A DNA stretch of 43,653 nt from Myxococcales bacterium (GCA_002728755.1 PBVT01000042.1:1-43653), one strand, 5' to 3'; shown: positions 9,321 to 18,733, counted from the first letter of the stretch. Notes: generated from the letters alone by a model not told the origin. Made by a program: numbers and translations.

Positions 9321-10526
9321 ATGAGATCTGGCGCACGAAGGCGATGTAGAGAAGGACTGCGGTCTCTACCTATATGGGTAGTGGCTGTCCTTTACCTTGG
9401 CTGCGGCGGGGCAACGAAGACGACCCAGTCTGACAGCGGCGGAGATGTGCCGATCGATACCGCGGAAGTGTCTCAGGATGTTCCTACGGACAGTGGCGAT
9501 AACGGCGCGGAAGATATCTGTATACCCGATTGCCAACTGCCGGACGGTACGCCACGCATCTGTGGTCCGAATGGCTGTGGATACATCTGCGGTATATGCC
9601 CATTCGATGCCCCGAAATGTACGGAAGACGGTCAATGTGTCGATGAATGCCTACCTCAATGCGAGGGGCTGGCCTGTGGACCCGATGGCTGCGGAAACGT
9701 CTGTGGGTTTTGCAACCCGGGCGAGTTCTGCAGTGACGAAGGGCAATGCACAACGGGCTGTGATCCGAGCTGTACAAACGAGGATGGTACGGAGCGCCAA
9801 TGCGGTCCCGACGGCTGCGATAGCGTATGTGGGGTATGCGATGATGGCTTCCTTTGTGGTCAATCGGGGCAATGTGTCATCGACTGTATTCCCCAATGTG
9901 AGGGCAAGAACTGCGGTCCGGACGAATGTGGAGGGCTATGTGGACTATGCCTGGAGGACTTCATCTGTAAGGACGATGGCCTGTGTTACCAGGAATGCGT
10001 ACCCGACTGCACCGAGAAGAACTGTGGGAGCGACGGTTGTGCGGGGACCTGCGGTTATTGTGGCTTCGGCGAAGATTGTGTCGAGGGGCAATGTGAATCG
10101 GTGACCTGCGGTTCCATACCCGCCTTTGGGAAATGCGATGGAACCATCCTTACCCAATGCGACCAGGGCATCGTTTCCAGCCAGGACTGTGCAGAGAACG
10201 GCCTGTTATGCCTCTGGGATCCGGATGCTGGCCACTACACATGCATGGAGGAACCCGAATGTGTGCCGGATTGTGAGGATAAGGCCTGTGGTTCCGATGG
10301 CTGTGGTGGGGATTGCGGGTTCTGTCCCACCGGTTGGGCCTGTGAGACAAACGATTGCATTCCTACAGAAGGCGCGACCTGTGGTCCCTTTGGGGGCAGC
10401 GCGGGCCATTGTGTGGGCGACGTCCTATGGTTCTGTGTCGGTGGGGTTCTGTATTCGGACGATTGTGGGGCGCAGAATACCAGTTGTGGTTTCGATCCCT
10501 CCCAGGGTAAGAATGAATGTCTGTAG
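9321..10526 (+). CDS. Secreted lipoprotein with CGPDGCGG-type cysteine repeats
   Basis: A 401-residue protein with a basic, hydrophobic N-terminus ending in a lipobox-like YLGC, then an acidic low-complexity linker. Residues about 65-275 hold six to seven copies of a roughly 35-residue cysteine module of the type 'CxPxCxxxxCGPDGCGxxCGxC', and one more copy is near residue 320. Between and after these lie two related blocks starting CGSIPAFGKC and CGPFGGSAGHC. All cysteines are probably disulfide-bonded outside the cytoplasm. It starts six bases after the preceding gene, so it is the third gene of the same operon. I recognise the repeat style from deltaproteobacterial surface proteins but know no function for it. 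Confidence 0.87.
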   Translation: MRSGARRRCREGLRSLPIWVVAVLYLGCGGATKTTQSDSGGDVPIDTAEVSQDVPTDSGDNGAEDICIPDCQLPDGTPRICGPNGCGYICGICPFDAPKCTEDGQCVDECLPQCEGLACGPDGCGNVCGFCNPGEFCSDEGQCTTGCDPSCTNEDGTERQCGPDGCDSVCGVCDDGFLCGQSGQCVIDCIPQCEGKNCGPDECGGLCGLCLEDFICKDDGLCYQECVPDCTEKNCGSDGCAGTCGYCGFGEDCVEGQCESVTCGSIPAFGKCDGTILTQCDQGIVSSQDCAENGLLCLWDPDAGHYTCMEEPECVPDCEDKACGSDGCGGDCGFCPTGWACETNDCIPTEGATCGPFGGSAGHCVGDVLWFCVGGVLYSDDCGAQNTSCGFDPSQGKNECL

Positions 10527-10574
10527 ATGAGCCTCTATTTCGCACGCAGGGCCAATAGCATAGAGTAGATTTTG

Positions 10575-10604
10575 TTGACCTGTAGGGGTGCGGATCGGTA
10601 CTCT
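10575..10604 (+). promoter_or_regulatory. Candidate promoter of the radical SAM gene
   Basis: TTGACC, 18-base spacer, TACTCT. It lies in the 103-base gap after the lipoprotein operon. It overlaps the upstream GTG at 10588, which argues that translation starts at the ATG at 10630 instead. Confidence 0.45.
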
Positions 10605-10629
10605 TGGAGAGGAAACCAACAGGAATTCT

Positions 10630-11961
10630 ATGGTAGCTCAGAATCGAATAGATGGGGCCGAATCCGTTCAGCCCATGGATCCCCGCTCGCTCATGGAGGG
10701 CCAGATCCCCAAGAAGGGGGTCGTGGTCATCGATATTGATGGGCTTGGCGGCGCGGATCATAAAGCGATCTCTCGAGCTGCATTCCGCGTGTTGGAGGAA
10801 TGCCAACAAGACGGCCAGTCGGCGATATTGGCTGGCTCCCTCGGAGCGGAAGGAGAATCCCGGCAGACGACGATTTATCGAGCCCAGACGATCTGGGAGA
10901 TGTACGAAGAATATCGACCGGAACTCCGGATCGATTTTCCGCGGCTTCCAGAGACCGACTATGATCCCATCGCAAATCCCCCGATTGGGCCACCGGATAT
11001 TCTAAGCCGTCCCAAAGGAGCGGATTCGCCAGAGGGTGAGTTGGCGGAATGGGAGTTGAAGTCTCTTCAACAGCTTCTCGGCGTTCGCATCGGGCTTTCC
11101 CATACAAGAAAGGTCATCATCAACCTGACCTACAAATGTAACAACTATTGTACATTCTGTGCGGTTGGAAACCGGATGCACGAAAATGGAGATTACGATT
11201 TCCATCGTAAAACTCTGGAAGATTACCGGGCGAGAGGTGTTGACCTGGTGGACTTTGATGGTGGGGAACCGACCATCTATCCGAATCTTCTGAACGTCAT
11301 CGGTTACGCGCGTGATCTGGGTTACCAACAGATCAACATCACCACCAATGGACGTACGCTGGCCTATCCACATATCGCCAAGAAGTTGCTGAACAGTGGA
11401 TTGACCAGTCTTTTGATCTCTTGCCATGGACCCACGGCGGAGGTTCACGAAGAACAGGTCGTTTCCAAGGGCGCGTTCCGGCAAACCCTACGTGGTATTG
11501 CCACGACCTTGAAGATGAAGCCGCCCGAGATGGATTTTGGCGTGAACATCACGCTGACCAACACCAACTGGCAGTCGTTACCGCAGTACTATGCGTTGAT
11601 GGATAAGCTGGGCGTGCGGAAGATCAACATCCAGTTCCTCACCCCATTTGGTCGTGCGGAAGAGAACCTGGTGCCCGATCCGGCGGAGATTGCGCCGACG
11701 GTGATGGCTCTCATCGATACCTATAAAGCCCGTATTAAAACCTATTTGATCAATGTGCCCTGGTGTTTCTTCCCGGGCTATGAGTCGTGGGTTGTGGGCG
11801 ATGTGCTCAAGCTACAACGGAATATGGTGTTCGTGACCCAGGAGAAGGTAAATCTCTTCGAATACCTGGCAGGCACACGTGTCCGTGAAGACGTCTGCAA
11901 AGGATGCGTCTATTCCGTAGCCTGCGACGGCTTCTACTGTTTCGACGAGACCTTCGACTAG
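10630..11961 (+). CDS. Radical SAM enzyme with C-terminal four-cysteine auxiliary motif
   Basis: A 443-residue protein. The radical SAM cluster motif CNNYCTFC (Cys170, Cys174, Cys177) is complete, followed by FDGGEPTIYPNL (the GGE motif) and ITTNGR, as expected for the SAM-binding barrel. The C-terminus carries Cys423, Cys426, Cys432 and Cys437 (CKGCVYSVACDGFYC), a short SPASM/twitch-like arrangement that may bind a second iron-sulfur cluster. Residues 1-150 form an N-terminal region I do not recognise, beginning with VVVIDIDGLGGADH. The ATG at 10630 has AGGA five bases upstream. The substrate is unknown; peptide or protein modification is possible, given the secreted Cys-rich proteins upstream. 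Its stop overlaps the stop of the convergent porin gene in the shared bases CTAG. Confidence 0.88.
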   Translation: MVAQNRIDGAESVQPMDPRSLMEGQIPKKGVVVIDIDGLGGADHKAISRAAFRVLEECQQDGQSAILAGSLGAEGESRQTTIYRAQTIWEMYEEYRPELRIDFPRLPETDYDPIANPPIGPPDILSRPKGADSPEGELAEWELKSLQQLLGVRIGLSHTRKVIINLTYKCNNYCTFCAVGNRMHENGDYDFHRKTLEDYRARGVDLVDFDGGEPTIYPNLLNVIGYARDLGYQQINITTNGRTLAYPHIAKKLLNSGLTSLLISCHGPTAEVHEEQVVSKGAFRQTLRGIATTLKMKPPEMDFGVNITLTNTNWQSLPQYYALMDKLGVRKINIQFLTPFGRAEENLVPDPAEIAPTVMALIDTYKARIKTYLINVPWCFFPGYESWVVGDVLKLQRNMVFVTQEKVNLFEYLAGTRVREDVCKGCVYSVACDGFYCFDETFD

Positions 11962-13232
11962 AAGGTGTAACGGAAGTTGGCGCCGAAGAGCACCGCCGTC
12001 GTATTGTAGGTTCCCTCGAAGCTCGGGTTGCTAACGGCGTACTCATTGCCGGATGCGGCATCTGCCGTGCGCTCAAGGAACTTTACGTACATGAGGGATG
12101 CGTCGATTGCGAAGTTGTCCGACTGCTTCCACGTCAAACCCGCGGAGAGATCGATACGATTGGAGTCTGGAAGCAATGGTCCCAGGGTCTCGATGGGGAT
12201 TGGCGTGATTTCGTAACCAGCACCAAAGCGGATTTGAAGCGTTTCACTCGTCTCCCATTGGGCGCCCGTACGGAAGAAGTAGCCATCTCCCCATTCCAGG
12301 TTCATGGGGGATACACCGACCAGGTGGTCGTCGATATTGGTGTCCGTAATGACGATCTCTGGGAGTACACTCCACTTGCTCATACCTGCGTCGAGAGCGA
12401 CGTACCAGTCGTCGTTAGGTTTAAAGCCGATACCTACGTTGATCTCGTCGGGCATGGAGATCTTCGCCAGAATAGGCGATGTCTCAAAGGGCTCGGTGTC
12501 ACCAGCCGTGGTCTTTGTGGATTCCCCTTCGAACTCAAGTTTCACCGGGCTCTTATAGGATAATCCGACGAAGAAGGTGCTATTGGGTCGGTACATAAGA
12601 CCTACCGTGCCGCCAAAGCCGATAGCTTCACCATTCAGGTCGCCACTAAGAATACCGAGATCTTTTTCGAGTTCGACATTGGCGGTAAACGCGCGAGGAT
12701 CCGGAGATACCGTTACCTGGCCGGATACGCCGAGATACAGACCTTTGGCAACTTTGAAGCCCACACCAAGGCAGGTGTGCGGTACTTTCAGATGGGTCAT
12801 CTGGACGATATGGTCTCCGGCGAATTCCTCGGGCCAGACGAGCTTCAAACCATAGGGAGCGTGTACACCAAGACCTACGGTCAAGGGGCCCGCTGCGTAG
12901 GCCATCGATAGATTCGGGATGGGAATCAGAGCCGTGCCAGTCGCGTTGTCAGCAGCTCCACCACCATCTGTGTCTGGATCGGAATAATTAAAGCTGCCGT
13001 AGATGCCCTGCACACCAATGGACAACTCTGTTTTTGTTAACAGAGCAAGGCCTGCGGGGTTGTAGAATAGGGTTTCCGGCGTGTCGAGGCGCGCTGTAGT
13101 CGCGTGCATCATACCGGTAGAGACCGTGGAGCTTTCACGTACGCCAAAGGCGCTGGCGAAGACCTGCGTAGGCAGAAATGCCAAGATAGACAGAACAACG
13201 AAAAGGACGATTGGGGTGCGATTTCGGCTCAT
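11958..13232 (-). CDS. Outer-membrane transport protein, OmpP1/FadL/TodX family
   Basis: A 424-residue outer-membrane beta-barrel protein for hydrophobic substrates such as long-chain fatty acids. It has a signal peptide ending near VFASA and the family hallmark near the N-terminus, where FYNPAGLALL follows a plug-like segment. The rest is alternating amphipathic strands, and it ends with the aromatic residue typical of barrels (FRYTF). I chose the second of two adjacent ATGs because GAGGAG then sits at normal distance. A promoter lies at 13278-13306. It is convergent with the radical SAM gene and divergent from the OPT transporter. Confidence 0.92.
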   Translation of the reverse strand: MSRNRTPIVLFVVLSILAFLPTQVFASAFGVRESSTVSTGMMHATTARLDTPETLFYNPAGLALLTKTELSIGVQGIYGSFNYSDPDTDGGGAADNATGTALIPIPNLSMAYAAGPLTVGLGVHAPYGLKLVWPEEFAGDHIVQMTHLKVPHTCLGVGFKVAKGLYLGVSGQVTVSPDPRAFTANVELEKDLGILSGDLNGEAIGFGGTVGLMYRPNSTFFVGLSYKSPVKLEFEGESTKTTAGDTEPFETSPILAKISMPDEINVGIGFKPNDDWYVALDAGMSKWSVLPEIVITDTNIDDHLVGVSPMNLEWGDGYFFRTGAQWETSETLQIRFGAGYEITPIPIETLGPLLPDSNRIDLSAGLTWKQSDNFAIDASLMYVKFLERTADAASGNEYAVSNPSFEGTYNTTAVLFGANFRYTF

Positions 13233-13277
13233 CATGATCTCCTCGTATTGGCGAACCCGTGATTCAGACACGCAAGC

Positions 13278-13306
13278 GTAATACAGGATGTCCGGTTTTT
13301 CAGCAA
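13278..13306 (-). promoter_or_regulatory. Candidate promoter of the FadL-type porin gene
   Basis: On the minus strand: TTGCTG, 17-base spacer, TATTAC, about 46 bases upstream of the porin start in the divergent intergenic region 13233-13400. Confidence 0.45.
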
Positions 13307-13400
13307 CGGAAGTTTGCTATGTCTGCGTGAGTGCAGGATTTACTTGCGTCGTCGGATGGAATCACATACCCAGGGTTTTCGTTTTTCTGGGAGGAGAGCC

Positions 13401-15779
13401 ATGAGTGAATCGGATGTGGCCGTAGCAACGGCAGGCGACGAGCTGGGTACACGTATTGAGAATCCGGGGCAGGGGCCTCTATATTCTCCTGGGAAAAACG
13501 AGCTTCAGCTGACGATCCGTGCCCTGGCAATCGGTTGTGGGTTGGGTGCTCTCGTATGTGCCATGAACCTCTACTTCGGTCTACGTACGGGCTGGGGTAT
13601 TGGTGGATCTCTTATCGCCGCGATCCTGTCCTATTCGTTCTTCCAGGCCTTTGGTAGCCAGCGGAAATTTACCCCGTTGGAGACGAATATCGCGCAGACG
13701 GCGGCCTCTGCTGGTGGCCAGATGAGCCTCGCGGCGGGCCTGGTTGCCTGCATTCCCGCCATGGAGATGTTGCGGGTTATGCCCGATAAAGATGGGGTAA
13801 TCAATCGGTACGGGATCCCCGAGTTTGGCTATGTAGAATTGACCCTGTGGGCGGCCTCGGTGGCCTACCTTGGTGTGTTCTATGCCGTCCCTCTACGCCG
13901 TCAGATGATTCTGGTAGAGAAACTTCGCTTTCCCACGGGAACAGCGGCGGCCCATACGATTCTGGCAATGTTCAGTTCTGGAGAGGACGCGCTGCGAAAG
14001 GCCCGCGCCCTGGTTGGCTGGGCGATCGGTGCCGCCGTATTCACCCTGGCCGCGTTCTTCTTCCCAGAGTTGGAACATCCACCCGTACAGGCGTGGGGTG
14101 GTTTCCTGGCGATGATATCCCTCGGCTTCGGTACCTATGTCTTCGCACGAGGAAACCGGGAGTTGGGGTTGATGTTCGCTGTCTGGGCCCTGGTTCTTTT
14201 GTGGCTTGGCGATCGTCTACCGTTCGCAGCAATGGGGGTCGCCGGCGGCTACACCTTCAGTCTGTTGATGAGTCCCCTGATGTTTGGGGCCGGTATCTTG
14301 ATTGGACCTCTAGTGGCCTTATCTCTTGGGGCCGGCGCCATCTTCAGTTGGGGGGTGTTGATTCCCATCGTGGAGGCGAAGGGCTGGGTCGATGGACCGA
14401 GTCTCTCCTACGCGACGGGTGGTCGTGGTTGGATCCTATGGGTCGGGGTCTCCATTATGGTGGCCGATGCGTTAACGCAGCTGGCGCTATCCTGGAAAAC
14501 GATGCTCAACAGCTTTCGTGGCATTCGTAGTACGGACGGTCCCACGGAGATTCCCAAGAACTCGATGTTGCGTGAATTCGCATTCTTTGTGGAGATCGGG
14601 CTGCTGATCCTGCTCATCGGTTGGCTGGTCTTCGGGTTGTCGGGAACCACCGTACTCTTGGCCATGGCCCTGATTCTCGGCCTGGGCATTGGAGTTGTCA
14701 TTCTGGAAGGGTTCTTCTCCTGGCTGCTTCCGTTGATTGTTCTACGTGACGTACTTGTTGGCGTAGGTCTGGCGATCTGGATGTTCTTCGGGGCACCCGC
14801 CGCACGCTATGTAATGGCTGGTGTCGGTCTGTACATCTGGATCCGGGTCCTGATGGGCGGTATTCGCTGGTATCGAAATATGACCAGCGGCCCGAAAGAG
14901 GATGAAGTAGCTCTGGAAGATCCGAAGCAACGGATTCGTAACGAATGGTGGATTCTTGGACTGCTAGCCGGTACCGTCCTCACGGCGGCGACCAGTCAGA
15001 TTGTCTTTGGTATTCCGGTGTATCTGACGTTGATCGCGGTAGCTCTTTCAGCGGTATTGGCGATGATCGCCACACGAGCCACGGGTGAAACCGATATCAA
15101 CCCTATTGGTGGCATGGGTAAGGTTACCCAGTTGGTCTATGGTGGTATCGCGCCCGGAAACGTATCCACCAACCTGATGGCCGCAGGTATTACGGGGGCC
15201 GGGGCGACCCAGGCCGCCGATATGATGCAGGATCTCAAGACGGGGCATCTTCTTGGAGCATCGCCACGAAAGCAGTTCGTGGCACAGCTCGTGGGTGTCG
15301 CTGTGGGTATTCTCGTCTGTGTACCCATCTATATGTTGTTCATGAAGGCAAACCCCTGGATGATCAACGGGGAAACCAACCCCGATGCGCTCCCTGTTCC
15401 AGCCGCACACGCCTGGAAGGCGATGGCGACTCTGCTGGCGGGTGGCTTTGATCAGCTACCGACCCATGCAGAATGGGGGGTAGTGGGCGGCCTTCTCTTT
15501 GGGACGATGGTCCCAATTCTTCGAAAGCTGCATCCAAACTGGCGCTTCCTTCCTTCCGGATTGGCGTTTGGTATCGCGTTTATTGTACCAGCCTTCTACT
15601 CTTTGGCGATGTTGTTCGGCGCGGTTGTCTTCATGATCTGGAAGCATTATCGACCCGACGACACCAAGGCTCTGGGTTTCGCGATTGCCTCCGGTCTTAT
15701 CGCAGGAGAAGGTCTGATGGGCATTGTGACGGCCGTAATGAAGATGGCCGGCCTGGGTCCAATCAGCGGGCACTTCTAA
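13401..15779 (+). CDS. OPT family oligopeptide transporter
   Basis: A 792-residue inner-membrane transporter with about 15 hydrophobic segments. Family landmarks are visible: the N-terminal region with LYFGLRTGWGIGGSL, FTPLETNIAQTAASAGG, the ATRATGETDINPIGGMGK segment and the later GATQAADMMQDLKTGHLLGA. These match the bacterial branch of the OPT (oligopeptide/metal-chelate) transporters, which import peptides or metal complexes using the proton gradient. The start at 13401 has GGGAGGAG upstream; the open frame extends 29 codons further without similarity. It is a single gene divergent from the porin gene. Confidence 0.93.
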   Translation: MSESDVAVATAGDELGTRIENPGQGPLYSPGKNELQLTIRALAIGCGLGALVCAMNLYFGLRTGWGIGGSLIAAILSYSFFQAFGSQRKFTPLETNIAQTAASAGGQMSLAAGLVACIPAMEMLRVMPDKDGVINRYGIPEFGYVELTLWAASVAYLGVFYAVPLRRQMILVEKLRFPTGTAAAHTILAMFSSGEDALRKARALVGWAIGAAVFTLAAFFFPELEHPPVQAWGGFLAMISLGFGTYVFARGNRELGLMFAVWALVLLWLGDRLPFAAMGVAGGYTFSLLMSPLMFGAGILIGPLVALSLGAGAIFSWGVLIPIVEAKGWVDGPSLSYATGGRGWILWVGVSIMVADALTQLALSWKTMLNSFRGIRSTDGPTEIPKNSMLREFAFFVEIGLLILLIGWLVFGLSGTTVLLAMALILGLGIGVVILEGFFSWLLPLIVLRDVLVGVGLAIWMFFGAPAARYVMAGVGLYIWIRVLMGGIRWYRNMTSGPKEDEVALEDPKQRIRNEWWILGLLAGTVLTAATSQIVFGIPVYLTLIAVALSAVLAMIATRATGETDINPIGGMGKVTQLVYGGIAPGNVSTNLMAAGITGAGATQAADMMQDLKTGHLLGASPRKQFVAQLVGVAVGILVCVPIYMLFMKANPWMINGETNPDALPVPAAHAWKAMATLLAGGFDQLPTHAEWGVVGGLLFGTMVPILRKLHPNWRFLPSGLAFGIAFIVPAFYSLAMLFGAVVFMIWKHYRPDDTKALGFAIASGLIAGEGLMGIVTAVMKMAGLGPISGHF

Positions 15780-15822
15780 GCCGTACGGACGCTGCCAGGC
15801 CGCCTGGACGCGAACGAGACCA

Positions 15823-16680
15823 TCAACTGAAGACGATGGTTTTATTGCCGTCCACGAGGATCCGGTCTTCGACATGCCATTGCACAGCTTGTGCTAGTAC
15901 CCGTCGTTCGATGTCTCGGCCCAGCTGTTTCAGCTCCCGTAGGGAGTGCCGATGGCTTACATGGCTAACGCTTTGTTCGATAATAGGGCCGGCGTCGAGC
16001 TCTTCGGTCACATAATGGGCCGTCGCCCCGATGATCTTCACACCACGCTCCATGGCCTGTGCATAGGGGTCGGCCCCGGCAAAAGCTGGCAGGAAGGAGT
16101 GGTGGATATTGATAATGCGGTTCGGATATCGGGCGACGAAGTCTCCGGATAGAATCTGCATATAGCGAGCGAGGACCAGTAGATCGTCCTGTCCAGAGAT
16201 GAGGTCCAGGATCTGGGCTTCGGCCTCTGCTTTATTCTGTTTTGTTACGGGGACATGATGGAAGGGCACGCCGAAATCCTCGACCGCGTTGGCGAGATCG
16301 GTGTGATTGGAGATGACCATCGCGAGATCCGCCGCGATATCTCCTCGCTTCAACCGCCATAGAAGCTCGAGAAGGGCGTGGTCGTAGCGCGACACAAAGA
16401 TAACCGTACGAGGACGATCGGCCGCGTAACTCAGCTTCCAGTCCATCGCGAAACGGTCGGCGATTTCGCCTTGAAAGGCTTGTTTCAACGCACTTCCCTG
16501 CAGGTCCAATTTGGGGGTCTGCAGCTCCAGGCGCATCCAGAAGGTGCTGTTTTGCCCTTCTTCGGCGTGCTGATCTAAATCCGTGACGTTGGCCCCATGT
16601 TGATGGAGAAAGTTCGTGACGGCCGCGATAATCCCGGGCTGGTCGGGACAGCGGATCAAGAGGCGTGCAAGGGAATTCAT
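15823..16680 (-). CDS. purU: Formyltetrahydrofolate deformylase
   Basis: A 285-residue cytosolic enzyme that hydrolyses 10-formyltetrahydrofolate to tetrahydrofolate and formate, balancing the one-carbon pool and supplying formate. An N-terminal ACT domain (residues 5-80, starting LLIRCPDQPGIIAAVTNFLH) precedes a formyltransferase fold with NIHHSFLPAFAGADPYAQA and GATAHYVTEELDAGPIIEQ, which hold the His and Asp of the catalytic site. Length matches the E. coli enzyme (280 residues). The ATG at 16680 is preferred because it begins where the family begins, although no good ribosome site is visible. It is divergent from moeZ. Confidence 0.95.
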   Translation of the reverse strand: MNSLARLLIRCPDQPGIIAAVTNFLHQHGANVTDLDQHAEEGQNSTFWMRLELQTPKLDLQGSALKQAFQGEIADRFAMDWKLSYAADRPRTVIFVSRYDHALLELLWRLKRGDIAADLAMVISNHTDLANAVEDFGVPFHHVPVTKQNKAEAEAQILDLISGQDDLLVLARYMQILSGDFVARYPNRIINIHHSFLPAFAGADPYAQAMERGVKIIGATAHYVTEELDAGPIIEQSVSHVSHRHSLRELKQLGRDIERRVLAQAVQWHVEDRILVDGNKTIVFS

Positions 16681-16764
16681 GGCCGCGAGCCTATCGCAGA
16701 ACAGCGGCTCTAGCCAGAACTCCATACCTTCGGTCGTGAATATTGTTTTTTCTCAATTCGGAAC

Positions 16765-16793
16765 TTGACCCTGGGCGTTCTCATACCTATATT
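16765..16793 (+). promoter_or_regulatory. Strong candidate sigma70-type promoter of moeZ
   Basis: TTGACC, 17-base spacer, TATATT: five of six consensus bases in each box with ideal spacing. The predicted transcript starts about 25 bases before the ATG at 16825. Confidence 0.7.
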
Positions 16794-16824
16794 CTCGCGC
16801 GCCACAGGTAGGAAGAGGAAACGT

Positions 16825-17958
16825 ATGTCGTTGCCAGAACTTTCACGTGAAGAAATCTCCCGCTATTCCCGCCATCTCATACTCGACGAAGTGGGAATGG
16901 ATGGTCAGCGCACATTGAAGGGTAGCTCTGTACTCTGTGTGGGTACTGGCGGACTGGGTTCTCCTCTATTGCTCTATCTGGCCGCGGCTGGAGTAGGCCG
17001 ATTGGGAATCGTGGATTTTGACGTGGTGGACGAATCGAATCTACAGCGTCAGGTCGTACATGGTACCGCGACTCTTGGCGTAAAGAAGGTAGAGTCGGCA
17101 CGAGATCGCCTGAAGGACATCAACCCCCATGTGCAGGTGGATTTATTTGATGTGCCTCTTACCAGTGAGAACGCGCTGGAGATTATGGAGCCCTATGACG
17201 TTGTCGTGGACGGTACGGATAATTTTCCGACCCGTTACCTCGTCAATGACGCCTGTGTGATTTTGAACAAGCCCAATGTCTACGGGTCGATCTTCAAATT
17301 TGAGGGTCAGGCTACGGTCTTCAACTACGAAGGAGGCCCGAATTACCGAGACCTCTACCCCGAGCCACCACCCCCCGGACTGGTTCCGTCCTGTGCCGAA
17401 GGTGGAGTTCTGGGAATTCTTCCGGGTGTCATTGGCTGTATCCAGGCTACCGAGACCATCAAGATTCTATTGGGGCAGGGTACGACTCTGGCGGGGCGAC
17501 TCGTGGTCTACAATGCACTAGATATGACCTTCCGCGAGCTGAAGCTGCGTAAGGACCCAAACTGTCCGGAGATTTCGGAACTGATTGATTACCAGCAGTT
17601 CTGTGGAATTCCGGGCCAAGAGGAGGCGAACGTGGATTTTACCCAGATCTCTGTACAGGAAACCAAGGAGCGGCTTGATGAAGGCTGGGAACCCTATGTG
17701 CTGGATGTACGTGGCCAACAGGAAGCCGATATCGTGAGCTTCGAATTTGCAGACCAGCTACAGCCCCATACGGATGTACTCTCCATCGTGGATGAGCTTC
17801 CCCGCGATCGGGACATCCTGGTCCATTGCAAGATGGGTGGTCGTTCGGCCTATGCCTGTGAAGTGCTCGCCGAGGCTGGCTTTACCCGCCTGTTCAACCT
17901 GGACGGTGGGATCGTAGGCTGGGCGCAGCAGATTGACCCGAATATGCCGACGTACTAA
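16825..17958 (+). CDS. moeZ: MoeZ-type adenylyltransferase/sulfurtransferase (ThiF/MoeB plus rhodanese)
   Basis: A 377-residue fusion. The E1-like domain (residues 1-250) has the ATP site GTGGLGSP, the DGTDNFPTRYLVND segment and the PSCAEGGVLGILPG loop with Cys190. A rhodanese domain (about 275-377) has the active-site loop CKMGGRS with Cys335. Such proteins adenylate the C-terminus of ubiquitin-like sulfur carriers (MoaD, ThiS, CysO types) and transfer sulfur to form the thiocarboxylate. The two zinc-binding CxxC pairs of E. coli MoeB are absent, as is normal for the MoeZ subgroup. The ATG at 16825 has AGGAAGAGGA upstream. It is followed closely by adk and then sufE. Confidence 0.9.
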   Translation: MSLPELSREEISRYSRHLILDEVGMDGQRTLKGSSVLCVGTGGLGSPLLLYLAAAGVGRLGIVDFDVVDESNLQRQVVHGTATLGVKKVESARDRLKDINPHVQVDLFDVPLTSENALEIMEPYDVVVDGTDNFPTRYLVNDACVILNKPNVYGSIFKFEGQATVFNYEGGPNYRDLYPEPPPPGLVPSCAEGGVLGILPGVIGCIQATETIKILLGQGTTLAGRLVVYNALDMTFRELKLRKDPNCPEISELIDYQQFCGIPGQEEANVDFTQISVQETKERLDEGWEPYVLDVRGQQEADIVSFEFADQLQPHTDVLSIVDELPRDRDILVHCKMGGRSAYACEVLAEAGFTRLFNLDGGIVGWAQQIDPNMPTY

Positions 17959-17988
17959 GAGGGGAACATTGTGCGAAAGGAAAGTTTA

Positions 17989-18615
17989 ATGCGTCTTATA
18001 TTGATTGGCCCACCCGCCGCTGGAAAGGGCACGCAGGCTGCGAAGCTTGTTGAGAAATATGGGATCACTCATCTTTCATCGGGTGATATGTTGCGGGCCG
18101 CTATCAAGGCGGGCACAGACCTTGGCGTGCAGGCTGCTGCCTACATGGACAAGGGGAACCTTGTCCCGGATGATCTCGTTGTGGATATGATGGTGGAACG
18201 TGTGAAAGAGTCCGACTGTGACGACGGATTCCTTCTCGACGGTTTCCCGCGCAGCCTGCCCCAAGCCGAAGCGTTGGATAGCGCACTCTCCGAGGCCGGG
18301 GTCAGCCTGGACGCGATCGTGGCCATTAAGGTGCCGGACGATATGATCGTAGGGCGCATTACTGGCCGCCGAATGGATCCGGAGACCGGTGACATCTACC
18401 ACATGGACTTCAGCCCACCGCCCGCCGAAGTGGCAAGCCGGGTTGTCCAACGGCAGGACGACACCGAAGAGGCTTGTCGGGTCCGGTTGGAGAAGTACCA
18501 CGCGGAGACAGCACCAGTATTACCGTATTACGAGTCCACCGGTTTGCTGAAAGAGGTTGATGGCAACGCCGCGCCGAATGTTGTGACCGAACAGATCTTC
18601 GATATTCTCTCGTAA
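17989..18615 (+). CDS. adk: Adenylate kinase
   Basis: A 208-residue cytosolic enzyme interconverting ATP plus AMP and two ADP. The P-loop GPPAAGKGTQ sits at residues 7-16, with Ala in place of the usual second Gly. HLSSGDMLRAAI, DGFPRSLPQAEAL and the LID entry RITGRRMDPETGDIYH are all present; the LID lacks zinc cysteines. The ATG at 17989 fits the family's usual start and has AAAGGA upstream. A GTG at 17971 with AGAGGGGA upstream is a reasonable alternative that adds six residues. It starts 30 bases after moeZ, so the two are probably cotranscribed. Confidence 0.95.
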   Translation: MRLILIGPPAAGKGTQAAKLVEKYGITHLSSGDMLRAAIKAGTDLGVQAAAYMDKGNLVPDDLVVDMMVERVKESDCDDGFLLDGFPRSLPQAEALDSALSEAGVSLDAIVAIKVPDDMIVGRITGRRMDPETGDIYHMDFSPPPAEVASRVVQRQDDTEEACRVRLEKYHAETAPVLPYYESTGLLKEVDGNAAPNVVTEQIFDILS

Positions 18616-18733
18616 TCTTCACAGGCCTGGAAAGGCCAATGAAGTCAACGACCAAACGTACTCCACGTGGACTTCTACCGACGGGTCGAGGTATTGGCGG
18701 CTGTACACCATGGGAACACTGAACCAGGAAATT

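Noticed and set aside
10588..10629. GTG at 10588 as start of the radical SAM gene
   Set aside because: It lies within the spacer of the promoter candidate; the ATG at 10630 has a well-placed AGGA.
16825..17958. Loss of the zinc-binding CxxC pairs as a sign of a damaged MoeB
   Set aside because: The MoeZ-type subgroup normally lacks these cysteines; the ATP site, Cys190 and rhodanese Cys335 are intact.
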